From: Candidatus Mnemosynella bozhongmuii
Lineage (GTDB): Archaea; Halobacteriota; Archaeoglobi; Mnemosynellales; Mnemosynellaceae
Reading direction: 5' to 3'
Length of the DNA: 21,970 nt
Assembly (NCBI GenBank): GCA_014361165.1
Contig: JACIWD010000082.1
Span: 1 to 21,970 of the forward strand
Shown here: positions 15,109 through 21,162 of the stretch, in pieces
Layout: the number at the start of each line of letters is the position of its first letter
How positions within the stretch are numbered: the stretch's first letter is position 1
Notes under the pieces: generated by a model
What the model was told of the DNA's origin: nothing
The model's database searches: none
Seen by the model: only the letters and a program-made list of their open reading frames with translations
Program-made: the position numbers and the translations under genes

Positions 15109-16526
15109 CCCTTCGCAACTCCGAGCGGGAGCATCTTGGCAACCTTCAGCGAGATTCCGACATTGTGAACAACATCAACAACCTCCTCGCTGGATTTATA
15201 TACTCCCGGAGCCTCCTCGGCTATTACCGCCCCTGAAGTCGCTCTAACGTAAATTCCGGCTCTCAAAAGCTCTTCTCTGACTCTCTCACCTCTGTATGTC
15301 CTCTTTGCCCTCTCCCTGCTCATAACCCTTCCTGCTCCATGGCATGTTGAACCGAAGGTCATTTCCATTGCCTTTTCGGTTCCTCTGAGCACAAATGACG
15401 GTGTTCCCATGCTTCCGGGTATGATCACCGGCTGTCCAACGCTTCTGTATTCTCTCGGGATTTCCTCGTGCCCCGGTCCGAAGGCACGGGTTGCCCCCTT
15501 TCTGTGCACATAAACAACCTCGCCGTCGTGCACTTCTCTCTTCGCAACATTGTGAGCAACATCATAAACGAGATCCATCCCGAGATCCTCATCGCTCATG
15601 CCAAAGAACTTCTTGAAGCTCTCCCTGACCCAGTGAGTTATGAGCTGTCTGTTCGTCCAGGCATAGTTCGCTGCTGCAACCATTGCACCGAAATAGTTCT
15701 CAGCCTCCTCAGAACCAATGGGAGCACAGGCAAGCTGCTTATCAGGCAGATGAATTCCGTATTTTCTCGATGCTCTTTCAAGAACTCTCAGATGATCCGT
15801 GCAGACCTGATGTCCGAATCCGCGCGAACCGCAGTGAACCATGACGACGATCTGATCTTTAAAGAGTCCGAATTTCTTTGCAGCCTCCTCATCATAGATT
15901 TCGGCCACATACTGAACTTCCAGGAAGTGATTTCCGCTTCCAAGGGTTCCGAGCTGCTGTCTTCCTCTTTCCATTGCTTTCTGACTTATTGCGGAGCTCT
16001 TTGCACCCTTCATGCTCCCGTTTTCCTCGCAGAATTCGATATCCCTCTCAACGCCATAACCGTTATCGACTGCCCACCTGACTCCTCTGTGGAATATCTC
16101 CTCGAAATCACTTCTCGAAAGCCTTATTCTGCTCTCAGAACCCACTCCTGAAGGAATCTCACGGAAAAGAAGATCCACAAGATCCCTGATTTTTCCCTCA
16201 ACATCCTTTCTCGTTAAATTGCTCCTTATGAGTCTCACTCCGCAGTTTATGTCAAAACCGACTCCTCCGGGACTGATGACTCCATCCTCCTCTCCGAAAG
16301 CGGCAACCCCTCCGATTGGAAATCCATAACCCTGATGAACATCGGGCATGGCCATCGAATATTTTCTGATTCCCGGAAGAGTTGCCACATTGGCTGTTTG
16401 TTCGATTGCCCCCTGATCAACTTCTTTCAGCATCTTCTCCGAAACGAAAATCCTTCCGGGAACTCTCATCCCGGGCTTGTAATCCCTGGGAATCTCCCAT
16501 ATGTATTTGTCAACCCTCTTCAGCAT
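15105..16526 (-). CDS. rtcB: RNA-splicing ligase RtcB
   Basis: A 473-aa, intein-free GTP-dependent ligase that joins 2',3'-cyclic phosphate and 5'-OH RNA ends, as in tRNA exon joining and RNA repair. Expected metal ligands are present: D92 and C95 (GVGFDINCGVRL), H200 (GTLGSGNHFLEV), H231 (VMVHCGSRGFGH) and H325 (YDVAHNVAKREV). The guanylylated histidine is H396 in FGSTCHGAGRVMSR. It aligns by distance from the C-terminus with H404 of the 481-aa Pyrococcus enzyme, as I recall it. GGAGGTGAGAAA precedes the ATG, 12 nt after the archease stop, so the activator and ligase are made together. Confidence 0.97.
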   Translation of the reverse strand: MLKRVDKYIWEIPRDYKPGMRVPGRIFVSEKMLKEVDQGAIEQTANVATLPGIRKYSMAMPDVHQGYGFPIGGVAAFGEEDGVISPGGVGFDINCGVRLIRSNLTRKDVEGKIRDLVDLLFREIPSGVGSESRIRLSRSDFEEIFHRGVRWAVDNGYGVERDIEFCEENGSMKGAKSSAISQKAMERGRQQLGTLGSGNHFLEVQYVAEIYDEEAAKKFGLFKDQIVVMVHCGSRGFGHQVCTDHLRVLERASRKYGIHLPDKQLACAPIGSEEAENYFGAMVAAANYAWTNRQLITHWVRESFKKFFGMSDEDLGMDLVYDVAHNVAKREVHDGEVVYVHRKGATRAFGPGHEEIPREYRSVGQPVIIPGSMGTPSFVLRGTEKAMEMTFGSTCHGAGRVMSRERAKRTYRGERVREELLRAGIYVRATSGAVIAEEAPGVYKSSEEVVDVVHNVGISLKVAKMLPLGVAKG

Positions 16527-16538
16527 TTTCTCACCTCC

Positions 16539-16958
16539 TCAAATATCAACTACAACCTTTGCGAACCACCCATCGGGTTCTTTTCTTACTGTCAGATCAT
16601 GATATGTTATTGCCTTCACATAGGATTCAAACACATGTCTCTCCGGATCAACTTTCTCGCCGCAGACCTCGGCTGAAAGTTTCAGCGAATCTTCCTGCTG
16701 AATCCTGACTCTGAACTTGCCGAACACCATTTTTTCCGAATCGAGAAGATAGAGAAACTCCGAAAGAAAATCGTAAAGTAGATCCTCGAGAGTTTCCGCT
16801 TCGAGTTCAATGACTCTCTTCTCAACGCACTTAATTTTGCTGACCGGGGTCATGATATTTATCAGAGCCTCTGCGGACTCTTGGAAGAGCTCCTCCAGTG
16901 AGTTTGCTCTGACAGTGAAGCCCACGTCCGCGGTGTGCTCAATATATTCATAGCTCAT
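16539..16958 (-). CDS. Archease (RtcB activator)
   Basis: A 139-aa protein with family hallmarks: N-terminal SYEYIEHTADVGFTVRANSL, the ETLEDLLYDFLSEFLYLLDS segment, and the C-terminal VKAITYHDLTVRKEPDGWFA ending in VVVDI. D11 in the HTADVG motif and the near-terminal D138 match the acidic metal-site residues reported for Pyrococcus archease. Archease promotes RtcB guanylylation and multiple turnover and widens its NTP use. It is the first gene of the operon. The ATG lies about 28 bp from a TATA-like box at 16982-16990 with no clear ribosome binding site, so the mRNA may be leaderless. Confidence 0.95.
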   Translation of the reverse strand: MSYEYIEHTADVGFTVRANSLEELFQESAEALINIMTPVSKIKCVEKRVIELEAETLEDLLYDFLSEFLYLLDSEKMVFGKFRVRIQQEDSLKLSAEVCGEKVDPERHVFESYVKAITYHDLTVRKEPDGWFAKVVVDI

Positions 16959-16981
16959 CTCTTAGAGAATGGAATGGGAAA

Positions 16982-16990
16982 CTTAAAAAT
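16982..16990 (-). promoter_or_regulatory. TATA-like box for the archease-rtcB-ribosomal operon
   Basis: On the minus strand this reads ATTTTTAAG, preceded by CAAAGG, a plausible BRE. Its centre is about 28 bp from the archease ATG, so initiation would fall at or near the start codon. I saw no other convincing promoter down to the left edge because genes abut or overlap, so this may drive the whole block, though internal promoters inside genes cannot be excluded. Confidence 0.55.
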
Positions 16991-17011
16991 CCTTCCTTTG
17001 CTGAGGGAAAT

Positions 17012-17021
17012 GATTAAAAAG
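17012..17021 (+). promoter_or_regulatory. TATA-like box for the winged-helix gene at 17047
   Basis: GATTAAAAAG is preceded by GGGAAAT (BRE-like). The centre is about 30 bp before the ATG at 17047, the leaderless spacing seen elsewhere in this window. It would not fit the ATG at 17035, only about 18 bp away. The archease promoter lies back to back with it. Confidence 0.5.
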
Positions 17022-17046
17022 ATTCTCCCAACTAATGAAGAATTGG

Positions 17047-17445
17047 ATGAAGGTTAAGGATGCGAAAAAAACTTCAACAAGCATAATAGTGAGGGGGACA
17101 TCTTCGGGAAGGATAACCCAGTCCATCGATCCATTTTACGAGCTCATGAGGAGGATTTTCAGAGAGGAGAGAACAGCAATGAAGGGGAAGAAGTTCATAA
17201 TGATGATTGCAGAAGCCGAGGAAAAGGGGAGACCTCTGAGAACGAGTGACTGGGAGAAAATTATGAAAGAGCTTGAGATGGACAGAAGCTCCTTTTATTC
17301 CATGAGGAACAAGCTTCTCGGAGGAGGCCTCATCTCAATAAGAGGTGGAGAGTATCACCTTTCGGGAATGTTCAGCAAGGATCTCGTGGATATGGCAAGA
17401 TGGTGGTGGTCAGCGGTTCTGAAAAATGATCCGGAATCCCTCTGA
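17047..17445 (+). CDS. Uncharacterised small winged-helix-like protein
   Basis: A 132-aa protein I do not recognise as a named family. The N-terminal half is basic and polar (KKTSTSIIVRGTSSGRITQS, then DPFYELMRRIFREE). Residues about 63-105 look like a winged helix: helices in TSDWEKIMKELEMDRSSFYS and MRNKLLGGGLISIRGGEYHL, with a wing at IRGGEYHL. The C-terminus has an unusual WWW triplet. The ATG at 17047 is chosen for promoter spacing; an ATG at 17035 adds four residues. Its last 36 bp overlap the convergent gene's 3' end. DNA binding is inferred from fold appearance only. Confidence 0.7.
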   Translation: MKVKDAKKTSTSIIVRGTSSGRITQSIDPFYELMRRIFREERTAMKGKKFIMMIAEAEEKGRPLRTSDWEKIMKELEMDRSSFYSMRNKLLGGGLISIRGGEYHLSGMFSKDLVDMARWWWSAVLKNDPESL

Positions 17446-17847
17446 GCCGAGCTCCCTCTCTATTTCCCTTCTCATCTCCTCATCAATTCCCATCAATTCT
17501 CTCTTCAAAAATCCAAGAAGCATCTTCCTTTTCTCTTCTGACTCCTCAGAACGGATTCTCATGATCGTTCTTTTTATGAATCTCAGAGATGCGTTCTCCT
17601 CATTCTCAATTTCTTCAATATTTCTCAGAACTTCGAAAACCCTTTTTCCTTTTTCGGTTATCGCAACACCATTTTTCTCAACTCTCACAAGGCCTGCATC
17701 CTCAAATTTCCTCAGGAGATCTGCAGTGTGGAAGAATGAGCAGTTTATTTTTCTTGCGAGAAAAGAGGGATAGGTGAATTCAAGAGAGTTCAGAGCAGAG
17801 AGGAGTTCATAGGGTGTTCTCTTGATGAACAGATCTCTGAGCTTCAC
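17410..17847 (-). CDS. Winged-helix transcriptional regulator-like protein (GTG start)
   Basis: A 145-aa protein with a probable MarR/PadR-like winged helix at about residues 12-75: TPYELLSALNSLEFTYPSFL, then HTADLLRKFEDAGLVRVEKN and a wing GVAITEKGKRVFEVL. The C-terminal half is charged and helical, possibly a coiled coil for dimerisation. The start is GTG at 17847, with no other start codon nearby. The sequence before it is CCTCCT-type, not GGAGG, so there is no ribosome binding site, and it lies 30 bp from the shared palindromic TATA box. The specific family is unknown to me. Confidence 0.72.
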   Translation of the reverse strand: MKLRDLFIKRTPYELLSALNSLEFTYPSFLARKINCSFFHTADLLRKFEDAGLVRVEKNGVAITEKGKRVFEVLRNIEEIENEENASLRFIKRTIMRIRSEESEEKRKMLLGFLKRELMGIDEEMRREIERELGSEGFRIIFQNR

Positions 17848-17871
17848 AGAGGAAAATGTGGGAGAGGAGGA

Positions 17872-17883
17872 TAAATATATTTA
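17872..17883. promoter_or_regulatory. Palindromic TATA box shared by two divergent genes
   Basis: TAAATATATTTA is a perfect 12-bp palindrome centred at 17877.5. The minus-strand GTG at 17847 and the plus-strand ATG at 17908 are each 30.5 bp from the centre. Either direction could be read from it, with BRE candidates GGAGGA (for plus) and AATGG (for minus). The equal spacing suggests leaderless transcripts both ways. Confidence 0.65.
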
Positions 17884-17888
17884 CCATT

Positions 17889-17903
17889 ATTACTCAGAGT
17901 AAT
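17889..17903. promoter_or_regulatory. 15-bp perfect palindrome, probable operator
   Basis: ATTACTC-A-GAGTAAT is a perfect inverted repeat of 7-bp arms around one base. It lies between the TATA box and the start codon of the XRE-CBS gene, over its expected transcription start, and upstream of the TATA box for the divergent gene. This is where a repressor would block the plus gene. Autorepression by the XRE-CBS protein is the simplest inference. Confidence 0.6.
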
Positions 17904-17907
17904 TGTG

Positions 17908-18477
17908 ATGATGCTTCCGCTGCCGAGAGATCTGAAGAAGTGGAGACTTCAGCTCGGGCTGACTCAGAAGGAGCTGGCTGAAAAGGCAGGCGTGAGTCAG
18001 CCCTTAATTGCGAGGATAGAATCAGGTGACATAGATCCCAAGCTCTCAACGTACTACAGAATTGTGAGAGCTCTCATGGAATTCGAATCAGAGAGGCTTC
18101 ACGCAAAGGACATAATGAGCTCTCCCGTCATCCACCTCAAACCTGATGACCCTGTTGAGAAGGCTGCGAAGCTGATGGAAGAACACGAAATCTCACAGCT
18201 TCCGATCATAGAGAGCTCCAGATGCATTGGAAGCATCACAGAAAACAGACTTGTTCAGCTCATGCTTTCTGAAGACATCAAAAAGATATCGGCAAAAAAG
18301 GTCATCGAATATGCAGAGGAGCCATTTCCCACGGTTTCGAAGAATGAGAAGATAGAATCCGTGGCATCCCTTCTTGAGTTCAATCCCGCTGTTCTCGTGA
18401 CAGAAGGAGACAGGATAATCGGAATAATCACGAAGCATGATGTTATAAAACTCCTGAAAGCGGGTGTAAAGAGATGA
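17908..18477 (+). CDS. XRE-family HTH regulator with two CBS domains
   Basis: A 189-aa protein. Residues about 9-60 are an XRE/Cro-type helix-turn-helix (RLQLGLTQKELAEKAGVSQP, LIARIESGDIDPKLSTYYRI). Residues about 66-120 and 130-186 are a CBS pair (AKDIMSSPVIHLKPDDPVEK, SQLPIIESSRCIGSITENRL, then TVSKNEKIESVASLLEFNPA, GDRIIGIITKHDVIKLLKAG). CBS pairs usually bind adenosyl ligands such as AMP, ATP or SAM, so this may be a ligand-responsive regulator; the ligand cannot be read from the sequence. Start candidates are GTG 17905, ATG 17908 and ATG 17911; 17908 best fits promoter spacing. The stop overlaps the next gene as ATGA. Confidence 0.92.
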   Translation: MMLPLPRDLKKWRLQLGLTQKELAEKAGVSQPLIARIESGDIDPKLSTYYRIVRALMEFESERLHAKDIMSSPVIHLKPDDPVEKAAKLMEEHEISQLPIIESSRCIGSITENRLVQLMLSEDIKKISAKKVIEYAEEPFPTVSKNEKIESVASLLEFNPAVLVTEGDRIIGIITKHDVIKLLKAGVKR

Positions 18478-19040
18478 GAGGAGGATGTTATTTAAAGAAA
18501 TACACCGTCGGAGTCCTCGGGAATTCCGCTCTGCTGGTTGAACTTCTGCTCAGAAGCGGAATAGAAGAGATCAGGGTTGCAAGCGAAAGGGTGAGTGTTG
18601 AAGAGTCAAAAATTGACCCCCTGATTCCGGAGAGCATGATAGGCGAGACCCTTGAGAGTTTCTGCTTCAGCAAACCTGAAAGAGTCAGGGTGTTTGAAGA
18701 CATTGTTGAAGCTTCGAAATCCTGCGATATTTTGATTGACTGCGGATTCAGAGAGGAGGGAGCAAAAATGGCAAAGAGGCTCGGAATACCCTACGTCACA
18801 GAACCTGAAGTCACGGTTCATTTGCCTGAAGGATTGAGCTACGAGGAGCTTCAGTTCTCGGAAAGAGTCTCCTCGGCTCTTGAGTACGGGATGATAAGAC
18901 TTCTGCAGGCATCAGAGACAATCAGGTGCCTTAAAGGTGGAGAGCTTCCGGTTCTCTCACCCGAGGCTCTGAAAGTTGACGGAGAGAGGGGAGAGATAAA
19001 AAGAGTTTCCCTTCTCAGAGGAAGTTCAGGAGTTCTCTGA
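18474..19040 (+). CDS. Degenerate ThiF/MoeB/HesA-like (E1-fold) protein, probably not catalytic
   Basis: A 188-aa protein coupled to the XRE-CBS gene by a 4-nt overlap. Residues about 10-110 look like a Rossmann fold of E1-like enzymes (YTVGVLGNSALLVELLLRSG, IEEIRVASERVSVEESKI, then SKSCDILIDCGFREEGAKMA). The C-terminal LLQASETIRCLKGGELPVLS and ALKVDGERGEIKRVSLL resemble the end of ThiF/MoeB domains. The glycine-rich loop is GVLGNSA instead of GxGxxG, the adenylation Arg/Asp residues are not evident, and there are no CxxC zinc pairs. It may be a binding or scaffolding relative rather than an enzyme. The 3' end overlaps tpiA by 26 bp. Confidence 0.6.
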   Translation: MRGGCYLKKYTVGVLGNSALLVELLLRSGIEEIRVASERVSVEESKIDPLIPESMIGETLESFCFSKPERVRVFEDIVEASKSCDILIDCGFREEGAKMAKRLGIPYVTEPEVTVHLPEGLSYEELQFSERVSSALEYGMIRLLQASETIRCLKGGELPVLSPEALKVDGERGEIKRVSLLRGSSGVL

Positions 19041-19689
19041 GAGCTTCTCTCTGATCCTTTGCCTTGACGACTCCGGAAGCGAGCAGAACTCCGGAAGTTC
19101 CGAGTTCAAGAGCTGCCTTCACATCTTCCCCCTTTGAAATTCCTGCTCCGCAGAGAACCCTCACATTCTCAGAGATTCTCCTGACTGCCTCGACAGAGCC
19201 CCTCACAACCTCTGGATCTGCTCTGGAAACAGGAATTCCGGTTCCTATCAGCTCAGGAGGCTCAATCGCAACATAATGAGGCTCAAGTGCTGATGCTGCC
19301 TCAGTCGTCTTTATGTTGTTCGTGCAGACAACTGTCAGAAGACCGAGCTCATGAGCTCTCCTCACGCAGAATTCAATATCTGCGAGAGTCAGCCTCTTTT
19401 CAGAGTGATTTATGAGAGTTCCGACCGCTCCGCTCTCCTTCACGCTCTCTGGAAGAATGCTTCCAGTATGGCTTCCGGGCTCAATTGCATCTATGTGCTG
19501 CGAGAACACAGGAATGGAGACCTCCTGAGAGACTCTGAAAAGATCCGCAAACTGAGGAGCAACTGCAATGGAAACATCAAACTCTTCGCTGAGCTCTTCC
19601 GCATATTTTGCCAGCCTTACAGCTCTCTCTCCTGTTGCCTCAAGATATGTTTTGAAATTTATCAGAATCAGAGGCTCCTTTACCTTCAT
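19015..19689 (-). CDS. tpiA: Triosephosphate isomerase, archaeal short form
   Basis: A 224-aa cytosolic enzyme interconverting dihydroxyacetone phosphate and glyceraldehyde 3-phosphate. Catalytic residues are N11 and K13 (ILINFKTYLEATG), H95 (GTLINHSEKRLT) and E143 (YVAIEPPELIGTG). Phosphate-binding parts are VLCGAGISKGEDV and GTSGVLLASGVVKA. The length is about 25 residues below bacterial and eukaryotic forms, as expected for archaeal enzymes. ATG 19689 is chosen over a TTG at 19731 because the family starts near KEPLILINFKTY. It follows trkH by 38 bp and is probably co-transcribed. Confidence 0.96.
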   Translation of the reverse strand: MKVKEPLILINFKTYLEATGERAVRLAKYAEELSEEFDVSIAVAPQFADLFRVSQEVSIPVFSQHIDAIEPGSHTGSILPESVKESGAVGTLINHSEKRLTLADIEFCVRRAHELGLLTVVCTNNIKTTEAASALEPHYVAIEPPELIGTGIPVSRADPEVVRGSVEAVRRISENVRVLCGAGISKGEDVKAALELGTSGVLLASGVVKAKDQREALRELLNFL

Positions 19690-19727
19690 GATTTTCTCTC
19701 TTGGCCTACCCTCATAAAAACATTTGC

Positions 19728-21161
19728 TCAATCCTTCCAGAATTTCGGAGAGAAAAGAATGAGAATCGGGAGAACTTCAAGTCTTCCCGCAATCATGCAG
19801 AAACTCAGGAGAAGCTTGGCGAGAGGATGGAGGAATGCATAGCTTTCTGATGGACCGACGAGACCGAGACCCGGACCCACATTTCCGAGGCATGCAGCAA
19901 CAGCCGAGAGACTTGTAACGAGATCATATCCGAGAATTGAGAGGATTGTCGAAGAGATTGCAAAGAGGAGTAAATAGAGGATGAAGACGCTCAAAACAGA
20001 GCTCATGACTGTTTCGCTCACAACATTTCCACCAATCCTTATTGAGAAGACTCCTTTCGGGTGAATTCCTCTTCTAATTTCGTTGAGAGCATATTTCAAA
20101 ATTGCCGTGAATCTCACAACCTTGAGAGCTCCTGCCGTCGAACCGGCAGATCCGCCGATGAACATGAGAAGAAAGAGAATCATCCTTGCACCATTCGGCC
20201 ATGAATCGAAATTCGCTGTTGTGAATCCGGTGGTCGTCATAATGGAGACAACCTGAAAAGATGATAACAGAAGTGCTCTTAGAAGAGATACTCCGGAGGA
20301 GGATAGAATGATGGAAACGAGGAGTGTGGAGAGGATGATTAGAACAAAATAAGCTCTGAACTCCTCATCTCTGTGATATTCAAATCTTGAGTTCATGAGA
20401 GCTCTGTAGTGGAGAACGAAGTTTGCACCCGCGATTATCATGAAGATGATGATGATGAGCTGAAGGACGGGAGAATAGGCACCGATGCTTGAAGACAGTG
20501 GAGAGAATCCTCCGGTAGACATCGTGCTGAAGGTGTGAAGAAGAGCCTCATAGGGATTCATGCCGAAAAGAAGGAGAAGAACGAACTCGGCTGCGGAGAG
20601 AATAACATAAACTATCCAGAGACTCTTCGCTGTTTCCCTTATCCTTGGTTTAAACTTCTCGTAAGAGGGGCCCGGAACCTCCGCTGAGAACAGCTGCCTT
20701 CCTCCCACCGAGAGCCTGGGAAAGATTGCTATGAAGAGGACAATGATTCCCATTCCTCCTACCCACTGAGTGAGGCTCCTCCAGAACAGAAGGCTTCTGG
20801 GCTGTGCTTCGATGTCCTCTATTATTGTTGCCCCGGTTGTTGTGAATCCCGAGGTGCTCTCAAAGAGGGCATCTATGAAGGAGAAATTGTAGAAGAGATA
20901 TGGAAGGGCTCCAAGAATTGAGAAGAGAGTCCATCCAGCAGAAACAAGAAGGAAGGACTCTCTGAGATATATTTCCTCCCCTTCCTCCTTCACGAACGTC
21001 CTTATCAGCAGAGCTAAGAGAAGGCAGAGAAGGGATGGGAGAATGAAGGGAAGAGGTGATTCTCTGTAGATGATTGCCGTGATGGAGGGAAGGAGCAAAA
21101 GAGCTCCCTCTATTCCGATGAGAGATCCGAGAAGGCCGAGGATTACTCTTGGTCTGAGCAT
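19728..21161 (-). CDS. trkH: TrkH-type potassium transporter, membrane subunit
   Basis: A 477-aa polytopic protein forming the K+ pathway of the Trk/Ktr system. Four pore-loop filters can be read: SGFTTTGATI (about 104-113), TMSTGGFSPL (213-222), IMTTTGFTTA (307-316) and ACLGNVGPGL (423-432). The conserved FIGGSAGSTAGALKVVRFTA segment lies after the third loop. ATG 21161 comes one base after the trkA stop with GGGAAG upstream; the frame is open to a TTG at 21185, which is less likely. The gating partner TrkA is encoded directly upstream. Confidence 0.95.
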   Translation of the reverse strand: MLRPRVILGLLGSLIGIEGALLLLPSITAIIYRESPLPFILPSLLCLLLALLIRTFVKEEGEEIYLRESFLLVSAGWTLFSILGALPYLFYNFSFIDALFESTSGFTTTGATIIEDIEAQPRSLLFWRSLTQWVGGMGIIVLFIAIFPRLSVGGRQLFSAEVPGPSYEKFKPRIRETAKSLWIVYVILSAAEFVLLLLFGMNPYEALLHTFSTMSTGGFSPLSSSIGAYSPVLQLIIIIFMIIAGANFVLHYRALMNSRFEYHRDEEFRAYFVLIILSTLLVSIILSSSGVSLLRALLLSSFQVVSIMTTTGFTTANFDSWPNGARMILFLLMFIGGSAGSTAGALKVVRFTAILKYALNEIRRGIHPKGVFSIRIGGNVVSETVMSSVLSVFILYLLLFAISSTILSILGYDLVTSLSAVAACLGNVGPGLGLVGPSESYAFLHPLAKLLLSFCMIAGRLEVLPILILFSPKFWKD

Positions 21162-21162
21162 G

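Noticed and set aside
16200..16300. Possible intein in RtcB, as in some Pyrococcus species
   Set aside because: The D92/C95 region is continuous and the protein is 473 aa, the length of an intein-free ligase.
17426..17773. Plus-strand open frame opposite the winged-helix gene at 17410-17847
   Set aside because: It is serine/phenylalanine-rich with no known motif, whereas the minus frame encodes a credible winged helix.
19690..19731. TTG-started longer form of triosephosphate isomerase
   Set aside because: The added residues precede the conserved beta-strand 1 by too much, and ATG 19689 gives the normal archaeal length.
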